Translations under genes and position numbers: made by a program
In this document: positions 51,144 through 60,463 of the stretch, in pieces
Layout of the letters: each line of letters opens with the position of its first letter
Position numbering within the stretch: position 1 is the stretch's first letter
Notes under the pieces: generated by a model
What the model was told of the DNA's origin: nothing
What the model saw: the letters and a program-made list of their open reading frames with translations, nothing else
The model's database searches: none
Source of the DNA: Phycisphaerales bacterium
GTDB lineage: Bacteria > Planctomycetota > Phycisphaerae > Phycisphaerales > SM1A02
Direction of reading: 5' to 3'
Length of the DNA stretch: 64,000 bases
Assembly (NCBI GenBank): GCA_022446885.1
Contig: JAKVBU010000013.1
Coordinates: 1 to 64,000, forward strand

Positions 51144-52783
51144 GCGACTTGCTCGGTGGAATATTCCATCGACTCATTCATCGGCCGCAAGGGCCCCCTG
51201 ACGACACGAACCACAATCCCGACTGCCGACAACCCGACGCACAGCCAAGCAAACCAGTTACCCCAACGAGCATACTTCGTGGTCACTTGGGCAGCTCGAG
51301 GGATGGACAGGGGCACAGCGATGGGATCTCGTGCTGGCAGGCTCAGCATCACTTGCCCCGAGGGCGAGATCAGCGATGTACAGCCGGTGTTGACAACCCG
51401 CAGCAGTGGCCGCCTCAATTCGACAGCGCGAAAGACCGCCGCTGCCTCATGCGCTCGACGGGCGGCATCGTCGTCTCCGAACCAGCCGTCATTGCTCAGG
51501 TTGACAATGAGATCTGCTGTGGTCTGGCCATCGGTCACGGCCAAACGCCGCACGACGCTGGGCACGGTGTCCTCAAAGCAAATGGGCACGGCCAGCTCCC
51601 AGTTCCCGTCCACTGACAGCTGCTTTGGCTTGTCGCCGGGCGAGAGGCTGAAGGCCATGCCAGCGGCGCCCAGTGCCATGAGCCGATCTTCCAGCCAAGG
51701 CCAAGCGCGAATCCAAGGCATCGTCTCTCCGAACGGCGTGAGGAAGATCTTGTCGTAGCGTTGATGGGTGCCATCTGGGTCTACCAGCACCGCGCTGTTG
51801 AATTGGAACATGGCGTCGAGCGAACCGGTGTCTGCCAGCTTCACCTCGACCCAGGTGGGCGAACCCACCAGCCAAGGCGTCTGGGTTTCCTTGGCCAACT
51901 TCTCGATCGTGCGGGGCCACAGATGCAAGTGGGCAGCCCCCGGACCGAACGACTCGAGCTTCTTGCGGGTATCGACATCAAATCCCAGCCCCGGCACCAT
52001 CGTCTCGGGCCAGATGACCAGATCCACCGGGCCTTCTTCATCGAGTGCATGCAGCGTGTGCTCGACGAAGCCGGATACATCCACGTGCTGCTGCTCAGGT
52101 GTCCACTGGAGTTTGTTGTTCTGTGGCAAGTTGGTCTGAACGGCCAGCACCCGCAGCGGCGTCGCTTCACTCGAGCCCGAGGCGTAAAACAGTGACGGAA
52201 GCAGCCAGAGCCCGGCCGCTACCAGGGGAAGCAAAAACCCAGTTCGGCCACGACCGACACTCACCAGTGAGACCGACAGGAACACAACGAAGAAGCTCAC
52301 CAGCCAGACACCGCCGATCGACGCGGCATGCACCAGATGGGTTCCGATCATCGGGTGGGCGGTGAGATAGAAGGGCCAGGCGTCGAAGATCACCTCGGCC
52401 CGCAGGTATTCCAGCGCCGTGAACCAGAGGGCAGCGACCAGCGGCAGCGGCACCCGTGCGAGCCCACGCGCTCGAGCCAGCGCAGCCACCCCGAGCACCG
52501 TCAACGCCGCCCAACTTGCGGAGTAGACCGACAAGGCAGGCCAACCGGCAACAGACACTTCGCGAACCCACGCCAGCATGATCAACCATGGGATGAGGAA
52601 GATCCCCCAAGCGATCAGGGCACACCGCCAACACTTGTCGGTTGACAACGCTGCTCGCACAAGCATGTATGGCCAGACGAAAGCGCTGGCGAACTCAACG
52701 GGCTGCCATGACTGGGCAGTTGAGGGCATGGACAACCACCAGAACAGCGCCGACAGGCACAGCCACCGCGTGACCTGAGCCAT
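51140..52783 (-). CDS. lnt: apolipoprotein N-acyltransferase
   Basis: 547 aa from the ATG at 52783 (the frame is open further back, but that part overlaps accD and is not hydrophobic). Seven or eight membrane helices surround a nitrilase-like periplasmic domain with the catalytic triad: Glu in VIWPETMVPG, Lys in YDKIFLTPFGE and Cys in PICFEDTVPS. It adds the third acyl chain to lipoproteins at the inner membrane. The 4-nt overlap with the HEAT lipoprotein gene indicates coupled translation, and accD lies just upstream. Confidence 0.95.
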   Translation of the reverse strand: MAQVTRWLCLSALFWWLSMPSTAQSWQPVEFASAFVWPYMLVRAALSTDKCWRCALIAWGIFLIPWLIMLAWVREVSVAGWPALSVYSASWAALTVLGVAALARARGLARVPLPLVAALWFTALEYLRAEVIFDAWPFYLTAHPMIGTHLVHAASIGGVWLVSFFVVFLSVSLVSVGRGRTGFLLPLVAAGLWLLPSLFYASGSSEATPLRVLAVQTNLPQNNKLQWTPEQQHVDVSGFVEHTLHALDEEGPVDLVIWPETMVPGLGFDVDTRKKLESFGPGAAHLHLWPRTIEKLAKETQTPWLVGSPTWVEVKLADTGSLDAMFQFNSAVLVDPDGTHQRYDKIFLTPFGETMPWIRAWPWLEDRLMALGAAGMAFSLSPGDKPKQLSVDGNWELAVPICFEDTVPSVVRRLAVTDGQTTADLIVNLSNDGWFGDDDAARRAHEAAAVFRAVELRRPLLRVVNTGCTSLISPSGQVMLSLPARDPIAVPLSIPRAAQVTTKYARWGNWFAWLCVGLSAVGIVVRVVRGPLRPMNESMEYSTEQVA

Positions 52784-52808
52784 CGAGGCCCCGCGCTCCC
52801 AACTCAGA

Positions 52809-53666
52809 TCACTTCCCGGAATAGTCGATGATGCTGGAGATCTCACTGCGGAGATCCTTGCGATCGATGACACGATCAACAAACCCACGGGTTTGCAGGA
52901 ATTCCGATCGCTGGAACCCCTCCGGAAGATCCTGCCGGATTGTCTGTTTGATCACACGCGGCCCTGCGAAGCCGATCAGCGCATTGGGTTCGGCGAGAAT
53001 GAAGTCACCCAGCATTGCAAAGCTCGCCGTAACACCGCCGGTCGTCGGGTCGGTGAGCACGCTGATGAACAGGCCACCCATGTCATCGAGCCGGGCCAGT
53101 GCAGCCGACGTCTTGGCCATCTGCATGAGCGACAAACCCGACTCCATCATGCGAGCCCCACCGGAAGACGACACGACTACCAGCGGTAAATCGTTTGCGG
53201 TGGCAGCCTCGGCCGCCCGAGCGATCTTCTCTCCGACGGCGGACCCCATCGATCCGCCGAGGAATCGGAAATCCATGACGGCGAAGATGGTCTTTCGTCC
53301 CTTCACGAACCCAGTGCCACACCGCACCGCCTCATTGACCCCGGTCTTGCGGCGGGCGTCCTTAAGCCGGTCGGGATAAGGCCGCAGATCCACGAATGAC
53401 AGAGGATCTTGGCCCACGACGTCGTCATCAAACTCGACGAACGTGCCGGGATCACAGAGTTGATCGATCCGAGCCTGGGCCGAGATGCGGAAGTGGTACC
53501 GGCACTCCGGGCACACACTCAGGCTGTTCTCCAATGTTCGCTTGAACAGAATTGCAGCGCAGTCAGGACACCGCAGCCACAGCCCTTCCGGAACCGGCTT
53601 CTTGCGGGTGGCAGACTGAACGTCGTCATCAGTCCAGGATCGAGGTGTGGGCGCGGCCTTGGCCAT
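52809..53666 (-). CDS. accD: acetyl-CoA carboxylase carboxyltransferase subunit beta
   Basis: 285 aa from the ATG at 53666 (MAKAAPTPRSW). The N-terminal zinc ribbon C-x2-C ... C-x2-C is visible (LRCPDCAAIL ... SVCPECRYHF). The carboxyltransferase domain carries FRFLGGSMGSAVGEKI-like ordering, VVSSSGGARMMESGLSLMQM and TGGVTASFAMLGDFILAEP. With AccA it moves the carboxyl group from biotin to acetyl-CoA to give malonyl-CoA. It lies between rpe and lnt on one strand. Confidence 0.96.
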   Translation of the reverse strand: MAKAAPTPRSWTDDDVQSATRKKPVPEGLWLRCPDCAAILFKRTLENSLSVCPECRYHFRISAQARIDQLCDPGTFVEFDDDVVGQDPLSFVDLRPYPDRLKDARRKTGVNEAVRCGTGFVKGRKTIFAVMDFRFLGGSMGSAVGEKIARAAEAATANDLPLVVVSSSGGARMMESGLSLMQMAKTSAALARLDDMGGLFISVLTDPTTGGVTASFAMLGDFILAEPNALIGFAGPRVIKQTIRQDLPEGFQRSEFLQTRGFVDRVIDRKDLRSEISSIIDYSGK

Positions 53667-53748
53667 GTGCACTCCATCGGCCAGTGAGGCCGCTGGTGGG
53701 CATGATCGGGTTCTGAGTCCGCGAGTCAAGCCCGTTGGGCTGGAAAGT

Positions 53749-54453
53749 TCACGCAGGCCCTCTCAAGGCGGCCACCGCCGCGGTGTAGTCGTCACTGCCA
53801 AACAACGCTGAGGCGCTCACCAATACGTTGCAGCCGGCATCTCGGCAAGCAGGTGCCGTGACCGGGGAAACACCGCCATCCATCTGAATGTGGGCATGGG
53901 GCCCCAGCCGGTCCCGTAAACGGCGAGTCTTCTCGAGCACCTCGGACATGAACGCTTGGCCTGAGAAGCCCGGCACAACACTCATCACCAGCGTCATGTC
54001 AAAGGCCTCCGCTACGTCGAGCACGCACGCCACATCGGTCCCGGGATTGAGGGCTATGCCAGCCGTGCAGCCCAGTTCGCGAATGGCGTGCGCCATCGCG
54101 GGTGCGTCTTCAAGCACCTCGATGTGCACTGTCAGGTGGTCTGCCCCCGCCTTGGCGAACGACTCGATTCGCTCACCGGGATTGTCGATCATCAAATGGA
54201 CATCCTGCATAACGTCAGGCAGGTGTTGACGCATCGCGCCGCACACAACCGGGCCCATTGAGAGGTTGGGCACAAAATGCCCGTCCATGACATCGATGTG
54301 CAGCATGTCAGCCCCAGCCGCGACGGCCGCTGAGGCATCCTGTGCAAGTGCACCAAAGTCGGCAGAGAGCACCGATGCGGCAACCTGCGCCGTAGATGCG
54401 GGCGAACGAAAGGTGGAGCGATCAGCCACCTGGTTCAGTGTGCTGTTTGACAT
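53749..54453 (-). CDS. rpe: ribulose-phosphate 3-epimerase
   Basis: 234 aa from the ATG at 54453; the start overlaps the upstream gene by 32 nt. TIM-barrel motifs of the family are all present: ASVLSADFGALAQD, ADMLHIDVMDGHFVPNLSMG, DVHLMIDNP, VMSVVPGFSGQAFM, IQMDGGVSP and LVSASALFG. The metal-ligand His and Asp residues (HIDVMDG, DVHLM, MDGG) are conserved. It interconverts ribulose 5-phosphate and xylulose 5-phosphate in the pentose phosphate pathway. Confidence 0.95.
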   Translation of the reverse strand: MSNSTLNQVADRSTFRSPASTAQVAASVLSADFGALAQDASAAVAAGADMLHIDVMDGHFVPNLSMGPVVCGAMRQHLPDVMQDVHLMIDNPGERIESFAKAGADHLTVHIEVLEDAPAMAHAIRELGCTAGIALNPGTDVACVLDVAEAFDMTLVMSVVPGFSGQAFMSEVLEKTRRLRDRLGPHAHIQMDGGVSPVTAPACRDAGCNVLVSASALFGSDDYTAAVAALRGPA

Positions 54454-55510
54454 ACAGCCAACGCTCCTTGAGGTCCGGCTTGATGTGCACCGGCGCGATT
54501 CGGTAGGCCGTCTTTGCCTGTTCGCGAGCGATGGCATCATTGCCCTGTCGCACATTGACCAGCGCCATACGGCCTAATGCAACGGCTCTCGCCTCAGACG
54601 ACTCGGCTGCATTGTGCGACTCCAGAGCCGCTTGGGCCGCCAGAGCGAGCATGCGTCGATCGTCGGGAATCAGCGGATCGTTGGCCAGCCGCTCAGCGAG
54701 CATGCCCAGAAAGTCGGGGTCGGTCGTGGAACGCTCCATGATCCACTGAGACACCTGCGATTGACCCAAAACAGGGTCATCCTGCTCAGTCAAAACGGAC
54801 ACGAGATAGTCGAGTTCCTCTTTGGCGAAGTACTTGGATCCACGCTCAACGAGCCTCCCGAGCACAAGCTTGTATTGAGTCCAGTCTCGGTTTCTGCGGT
54901 ACTTCTCCATCTCGGCCCGGTAGGGCTCAGCGAAACGCTCCACGCTGACCTCGTACCGGCCTGAGATGAGCTTGGCCACGATGTCGTTGAGTTCTTCATC
55001 CAGCGGAGAAGTGATCGCCTGGATCTTGCCTTCCTCGTTGACGACAATCACGAGAAAGTAGGGCTCGGGCCGCTTGCGCATCCAAGTTCGACTGACATCG
55101 CGATCTTGGATCACGCTATTGGGGAACTTGACTCGTGGCCCCTGCCGAATCACGAAGGGCTCGACCGTGGGCACCTTCTCGGCGTTGTAGTCCTTTGGCG
55201 GTCGCTCAACACCAAATCCCAATATGCGTAGTCGGTTGGTGCCCCACCGCTGCTGCAACTGACTCAGCAGCGGCATGGCAAGACGAGTTCCCGTGTACGA
55301 GGGTTCCCAGAAGAAGAGCACCTTGACGGTGGGCGCCTGCAGGTCTGGCTTCTCGCCGACCCAGACGCCCTCGGGCAAGGGAGGCGCTTGATTACCAACC
55401 GCTACTTCTTCGTTGTCACTGCCCCGACGCTGGAAGGCGTCAGCTGTCTCGACGGTGCCAAGGGTGCACAAAAGGACAATCAAGGCGACAGGAAATCTGG
55501 TCAGAACCAT
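54422..55510 (-). CDS. secreted thioredoxin-fold protein without CxxC, plus helical C-terminal repeats
   Basis: 362 aa from the ATG at 55510. Signal peptide (MVLTRFPVALIVLLCTLG...ADAF). Residues ~45-170 look like a TlpA/AhpC-type thioredoxin fold (VKVLFFWEPSYTGTRLAMPL, LRILGFGVERP, PYFLVIVVNEEGKIQAI), but the place of the CxxC motif reads EPSYTGT, so no redox cysteines are present. The C-terminal ~190 residues are helical and resemble TPR-like repeats (ALAAQAALESHNAAESS, AREQAKTAYRIAP). It may be a chaperone or binding protein derived from a redoxin. It sits between pgk and rpe on the same strand. Confidence 0.72.
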   Translation of the reverse strand: MVLTRFPVALIVLLCTLGTVETADAFQRRGSDNEEVAVGNQAPPLPEGVWVGEKPDLQAPTVKVLFFWEPSYTGTRLAMPLLSQLQQRWGTNRLRILGFGVERPPKDYNAEKVPTVEPFVIRQGPRVKFPNSVIQDRDVSRTWMRKRPEPYFLVIVVNEEGKIQAITSPLDEELNDIVAKLISGRYEVSVERFAEPYRAEMEKYRRNRDWTQYKLVLGRLVERGSKYFAKEELDYLVSVLTEQDDPVLGQSQVSQWIMERSTTDPDFLGMLAERLANDPLIPDDRRMLALAAQAALESHNAAESSEARAVALGRMALVNVRQGNDAIAREQAKTAYRIAPVHIKPDLKERWLYVKQHTEPGG

Positions 55511-55561
55511 CTCGAAGACTCCATCATCTGAACAGGCGAGTATAGGCCCTGAGCGTGCCAC

Positions 55562-56782
55562 TCAGGCCTGATCCAGACAGGCAACAGCCTCGAAGGACGC
55601 CCCCTCGAGCATCTTCAGGCTCGCCCCACCGCCTGTTGAGACATGAGACATGGATGCGGCCACGCCAGCCATCTCCACTGCTGCGGCAGTCTCGCCACCA
55701 CCCACAATCGAAACGGCGTCACTGTTCTTGGTGGCCTGCGCCAAGGCTTGAGCCAACGCCCGAGTGCCAGTGTCCATCGGGGGCCGCTCAAAGACGCCCA
55801 TCGGACCGTTCCACACGATGGTGCCCGCCTTCAGAACCACTGCCGCAAAGGCATCAATTGAGGCAGGGCCAATGTCCAGCCCCATTCGCCCCTCGGGAAT
55901 CGCCCCTGTGAACGTCTCCACCTGATCCACGGCATCAAAGGACGGCGCCGTGCGGTGATCCACCGGCAGTTCGATGGTCGCTGCCTCGGGCGACTGGGCT
56001 GCATCGAGCAGCGCTGCGGCAGTATCCACCATGTCCCGCTCGACCAGACTGTCGCCCACGTCCACCGAGCGAGCGGCCAAAAAGGTGTAGGCCATCGCGC
56101 CGCCCACGAGAATGGTGTCCACGCGTTCCATCAGGTGGCGAATGGCACCGAGTTTGTCCGACACTTTTGCACCACCGAGCACCGCCACAAAGGGCCGCCG
56201 GGGAGACTCGATCGCTTCGCCCAGAAAGCGAAGTTCCTTTTCGAGCAGCAGGCCCGCAACGCAGGGGCGTGGAGCCATGGCGCGGGGCAGCGCCACCATC
56301 GATGCATCGTGGCGGTGGGCCGTGCCGAAGGCGTCATTCACGTAGGCATCGCCGAGTCTGGCCAGATCCGCCGCGAAGGCCTCGTCAGCCCCCTTCTCGC
56401 CTGCTTCGAACCGGAGATTGTCCAGCAGCACCACATCACCAGGCGCCGCTGCCTCAATGGCTTGGGCCGCCTTTGGGCCTCGGCAGGCACCTTCGACAAA
56501 ATGCACCTGCCCCGCATCACCCAGTTGGGCCTGCAACGAGTCAGCCACGGGCGACAATGAGAGCCCTGGCTCTGGGCCCTGCCCCGCTGGACGCCCAAGA
56601 TGGCTCATACACACCGCGATACCACCCTGACTTCGCACCGTCTCGATCGTGGGCAGTGCCATGCGAATGCGACGGTCGTCCAGCACAGACCCGTCGGGCC
56701 GCAGCGGCACGTTGAAGTCGGCGCGAATCAGCACCGATTGTCCGGGTTCGACTTTCAAATCACCGACAGTCTTGACGCCCAT
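55562..56782 (-). CDS. pgk: phosphoglycerate kinase
   Basis: 406 aa from the ATG at 56782 (MGVKTVGDLKV). Family motifs: SVLIRADFNVPLRPDG, SHLGRPAGQGPEPGLSLSPV, VLLDNLRFEAGEKGADEAFA, YVNDAFGTAHRHDAS, VLGGAKVSDKLGAIRHLM and the C-terminal SIVGGGETAAAVEMAG. It interconverts 1,3-bisphosphoglycerate and 3-phosphoglycerate with ADP/ATP in glycolysis. Divergent from miaA over 58 bp and followed at 51 nt by the thioredoxin-fold gene. Confidence 0.97.
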   Translation of the reverse strand: MGVKTVGDLKVEPGQSVLIRADFNVPLRPDGSVLDDRRIRMALPTIETVRSQGGIAVCMSHLGRPAGQGPEPGLSLSPVADSLQAQLGDAGQVHFVEGACRGPKAAQAIEAAAPGDVVLLDNLRFEAGEKGADEAFAADLARLGDAYVNDAFGTAHRHDASMVALPRAMAPRPCVAGLLLEKELRFLGEAIESPRRPFVAVLGGAKVSDKLGAIRHLMERVDTILVGGAMAYTFLAARSVDVGDSLVERDMVDTAAALLDAAQSPEAATIELPVDHRTAPSFDAVDQVETFTGAIPEGRMGLDIGPASIDAFAAVVLKAGTIVWNGPMGVFERPPMDTGTRALAQALAQATKNSDAVSIVGGGETAAAVEMAGVAASMSHVSTGGGASLKMLEGASFEAVACLDQA

Positions 56783-56840
56783 GCCCTTGGACACTCCTAC
56801 CTCGGATAGTGGCCCGAGTCGCGTACGGTAGCGTCCAGCC

Positions 56841-57791
56841 ATGTCGCAGACGAACCCACAACGACCTGTGATCGTGATTGTCGGCCCGACAGCCGGTGGC
56901 AAGACACATCTCGCTGTTTCGATCGCTCGAGGGCTCGGCGTTCCCGGCGAGTGCATCAATGCCGATTCGATGCAGATCTATCGCGGCATGGACATCGGCA
57001 CGGCCAAGCCGACCATGGAGGAGCGTTGTGGAGTCCCACATCACCTGCTCGACGTGGCGGACCCGGACACACCATTCACGCTGGAAGACTGGCATCGGCA
57101 AGCCGAAGAGGCGATTGCAGATGTTCGATCGCGGGGCGCATGGCCGATTGTGGTGGGCGGGTCGAATCTGTATGTGCAGGCCCTGCTGTTCGGGTTGCTC
57201 CAAGGCCCTCCGGCAGACCTGGGCCTGCGGGCCCAACTCGACGCCCTCGACGACGACACGCTACGTACTCGACTTGAAGCGGCCGACCCTCAAGCGGCCC
57301 AACGCATTCACCGAGCAGATCGCCGCCGCACGATCAGAGCGCTGGAGGTAGCTGCCTCAGGAACCACGATCTCGAGCCTCCAGACACAGTGGAACGCCGA
57401 GCCCCGTTCAGACGCCCTGCTGGTGGGGCTGGAGTGGCCCACCGAGGCGATCAACAGTCGAATCAACCAGCGAGTCAAAGCCATGGCTCAAGCGGGGCTT
57501 GCTCAGGAGGTGCGTCGCCTGGCCCCTCGCCTTGGGCCACAGGCTCGTGAGGCCTTGGGCTATCGGCAACTGCTCGACAATGATGACCTCGACGAGGCGT
57601 TGGAGCAGGTCAAGATTCGCACCCGTCGCTTTGCCAAGCAGCAACGCACCTGGCTGCGCCGATTCAGGGCGATTCCCAGGTCCCTGTGGCTGAGTGCGGC
57701 CGATCTAGAGCCACAATCCCTTGCAGACAAGGCAATTGCGTGGATTCTGCAGGAATCCCCCCTGGGGGCCGATTCTAGAGGGTCGGCTTGA
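56841..57791 (+). CDS. miaA: tRNA dimethylallyltransferase
   Basis: 316 aa. P-loop VIVGPTAGGKTHLAV, then INADSMQIYRGMDIGTAKPT and VPHHLLDVADP, the three signature blocks of MiaA; GGSNLYVQALLFGLL also fits. It prenylates A37 of tRNAs that read U-starting codons, using DMAPP. The isoprenoid gene ispG is two genes downstream on the same strand and a prenyl diphosphate synthase lies at the window end. topA follows 42 nt later. Confidence 0.96.
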   Translation: MSQTNPQRPVIVIVGPTAGGKTHLAVSIARGLGVPGECINADSMQIYRGMDIGTAKPTMEERCGVPHHLLDVADPDTPFTLEDWHRQAEEAIADVRSRGAWPIVVGGSNLYVQALLFGLLQGPPADLGLRAQLDALDDDTLRTRLEAADPQAAQRIHRADRRRTIRALEVAASGTTISSLQTQWNAEPRSDALLVGLEWPTEAINSRINQRVKAMAQAGLAQEVRRLAPRLGPQAREALGYRQLLDNDDLDEALEQVKIRTRRFAKQQRTWLRRFRAIPRSLWLSAADLEPQSLADKAIAWILQESPLGADSRGSA

Positions 57792-57833
57792 CAAGCCCCC
57801 CTTGGGCTTTCTAAGAATCCCGCCTGAGCAACC

Positions 57834-60425
57834 ATGTCCACCAATCTTGTCATCGTGGAATCGCCCGCCAAGGCCAAGACCATCGAGCGCTATCTCGGCG
57901 ACGGATGGGTCGTGAAGGCCTCGGTCGGCCATATTCGTGATCTGCCCAAGCGAGAGAAGGGCAATCCCGTACCCGGCGTTGATGTCGCAAACGACTTTCA
58001 CGCCTCCTATCAGGTGTCGGCGGATTCAAAGAAGGTCGTCACGGAGCTCAAGAAGCTCGCCAAGAAGACAGAAGAGATCTGGTTCGCGACGGACCTCGAT
58101 CGAGAAGGCGAGGCAATCGCCTGGCATCTGGCAGAAGAACTCAAGGTGGACCCCGCAAACGCCAAGCGGGTCACGTTCAACGCGATCACCAAACAGGCCA
58201 TCGCCGAGGCATTCGCCAGCCCACGCCCGATCGACATGGACTATGTCAATGCGCAGCAGACCCGCCGCATTCTCGATCGAATCGTCGGCTATCAGGTGTC
58301 ACCGCTTCTTTGGCGGAGAGTTGCACCGGGCTTGAGCGCCGGACGTGTGCAGTCAGTCGCTGTGCGGCTGGTCGTTGAACGCGAGCGCGAGATTCGAGCA
58401 CACATCCCCGACGAGTCATGGCGGGTGATCGGACGGTTCCTCCCTGAAGACGCCGACATTGACGCAATTCAATCTCAGTGGAAGGCATTCATTGAGTCGC
58501 ATGCGCCCGACGGACCCACCCGCAAAGACCGATTCAACTGGATGGCCGACAAAGGTGCGTTGGGCTCTTTGCTGGCTGCACTGCCCGAAGCAAGCGCCTC
58601 CATGGACCTGCCCGCCGAGGGATGGGCGATCGACGCCCCGGAGGAAGCCGCCCATCGGCAACACCTGCTCGACATGGGGTCGGCGATGGGTCTGACCGAT
58701 CCGGTGCTTCACATGGAAGACGACCCGGACGGCAAGGGGCCGGCTCGGCGCAAACTCAAACTGGAAGGCACGCTTGATCCGGATGCCCGGTACACAGTGG
58801 CGTCGATCAAGCAGAAGCAGTCAAGATCGAGACCGCATGCCCCGTTCATCACGAGCAGTCTGCAGGCGTCTGCGGCCAACGTGCTCGGGTACACAGCCAA
58901 GCGCACGATGGGCGCCGCCCAGAAGCTCTATCAGGGCCTGGAGATTCGCGGCGAGGGTCAGGTTGCGTTGATCACCTACATGCGGACAGACTCCACGCAC
59001 CTGTCTCCCGATGCGTTGACAATGGCTCGTGGCTACATTTCCGAGCGTCATGGCGAGGCGTATCTGCCCGAGAAGCCGATCGTCTACACATCAGCGAACA
59101 AGGATGCACAAGAGGCGCACGAGGCCATTCGTCCCACTGACGTCACTCGACACCCTGATGATCTGCCTGCATCGGTCGACGAAGATCTACGGCGGCTCTA
59201 TCGCCTGATCTGGAATCGATTCGTGTCCAGCCAGATGACGCCAGCCGTCTGGGATCGCACAGAAATCACCTTGGAGCGAAGTGACACAAGCACAGGAGCT
59301 TCCTTCCGCTCTACGGGCCGTGTACTTCGCTTCGATGGGTTCTATCGAGTCGCTGGCATACCTTCGACCGACTCGGAACAGACGCTTCCGCCGCTGAAGG
59401 AAGGCGACATTGTCCGCCCGTTCAGCATCGAACCTGAACAGAAGTTCAGCCCGCCGCCGGCGCGATACACCGAAGCGAGCCTCGTCAAGAACCTCGAGAA
59501 GGAGGGAATCGGCCGCCCGTCCACCTACGCATCGATCATCGACACCATTCAGCGACGACGCTACGTGGAGAAGATGGAGCGCAACTTCCGCGCCACCTAC
59601 ATGGGCGAGAAAGTGACCGATCGCCTGCTGGAGGCGTTCCCCAAACTCATGGATCTGGGCTACACCCGTTACATGGAGGGAGAACTCGACCGAATCGCCG
59701 ATGGGGAACTCGACTGGGTCGCCGAACTCAAGGCCTTCTACGGCGACTTCACAGAGGCCTTGGAGCACGCCGAAGAGAACATGACGCATGCCAAGGCGGA
59801 GACCGAGCCCGCCGATTGGAAGTGCCCCGAGTGTGGAGCGCGTACGGCCTACAGACTGGGCCGCCGCGGTCGATTCCTCACGTGCAGCGCTTATCCCGAC
59901 TGCACATTCGGTTGCAGCGTAGACCGCGATGGCTTGCCGCAGTTGGTGCAGAGTGTGGACATCAAGCACCCCACGACTGGTGAGACGATGGTGCTGCGAA
60001 ATGGACGATTCGGCCCATTCATCGCTGCCGCGGACTACAGCAAGGGTGATCTCGTCCTGAACATGGACAAGAAGACCGGCGGCCTCAAGTTCCCCGCAAC
60101 ACCACCGCTCACGACTGAACTCACCTGTGACAAGTGCGACAGCCCGCTGAATCTGCGAAACGGAAAACGTGGCCCCTGGCTGGGATGTTCGAAGTTCCCC
60201 AAGTGCCGCGGGCGAGGCAAGTGGTCGACGCTTGACGAAGAAGTGCAGGCCACCCTGGAGAAGGCGTTGGCCCAGCAGGAGAAAGACCATCCCCCGCCGG
60301 TGCTGATGCGGACGGATGGCAAGACACCCGTCGTCGAAGGTGAGTCGCTGCAGAGTCTGATGCTCCCAGGAAGCGAACAAGAGTTGGAACTGCATCCTGA
60401 GGCATTGGCTGAGAAGCAGGTCTGA
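57834..60425 (+). CDS. topA: DNA topoisomerase I
   Basis: 863 aa. The TOPRIM domain is at the N-terminus (LVIVESPAKAKTIERYLG, WFATDLDREGEAIAWHLAEE, with the DxD metal site). The catalytic Tyr is in ALITYMRTDSTHLS. GIGRPSTYASIIDTIQRRRY and EGELDRIADGELDW belong to domains II-IV. At the C-terminus, two zinc-ribbon repeats (CPECGARTAYRLGRRGRFLT and CDKCDSPLNLRNGKRGPWLG, each closed by a C-S-x-(F/Y)-P-x-C) help DNA binding. It relaxes negative supercoils by a type IA mechanism. Full length; 38 nt before ispG. Confidence 0.97.
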   Translation: MSTNLVIVESPAKAKTIERYLGDGWVVKASVGHIRDLPKREKGNPVPGVDVANDFHASYQVSADSKKVVTELKKLAKKTEEIWFATDLDREGEAIAWHLAEELKVDPANAKRVTFNAITKQAIAEAFASPRPIDMDYVNAQQTRRILDRIVGYQVSPLLWRRVAPGLSAGRVQSVAVRLVVEREREIRAHIPDESWRVIGRFLPEDADIDAIQSQWKAFIESHAPDGPTRKDRFNWMADKGALGSLLAALPEASASMDLPAEGWAIDAPEEAAHRQHLLDMGSAMGLTDPVLHMEDDPDGKGPARRKLKLEGTLDPDARYTVASIKQKQSRSRPHAPFITSSLQASAANVLGYTAKRTMGAAQKLYQGLEIRGEGQVALITYMRTDSTHLSPDALTMARGYISERHGEAYLPEKPIVYTSANKDAQEAHEAIRPTDVTRHPDDLPASVDEDLRRLYRLIWNRFVSSQMTPAVWDRTEITLERSDTSTGASFRSTGRVLRFDGFYRVAGIPSTDSEQTLPPLKEGDIVRPFSIEPEQKFSPPPARYTEASLVKNLEKEGIGRPSTYASIIDTIQRRRYVEKMERNFRATYMGEKVTDRLLEAFPKLMDLGYTRYMEGELDRIADGELDWVAELKAFYGDFTEALEHAEENMTHAKAETEPADWKCPECGARTAYRLGRRGRFLTCSAYPDCTFGCSVDRDGLPQLVQSVDIKHPTTGETMVLRNGRFGPFIAAADYSKGDLVLNMDKKTGGLKFPATPPLTTELTCDKCDSPLNLRNGKRGPWLGCSKFPKCRGRGKWSTLDEEVQATLEKALAQQEKDHPPPVLMRTDGKTPVVEGESLQSLMLPGSEQELELHPEALAEKQV

Positions 60426-60463
60426 CCCGGGCCGAAACGACCCATCGGGTCTACCATGTCCTG

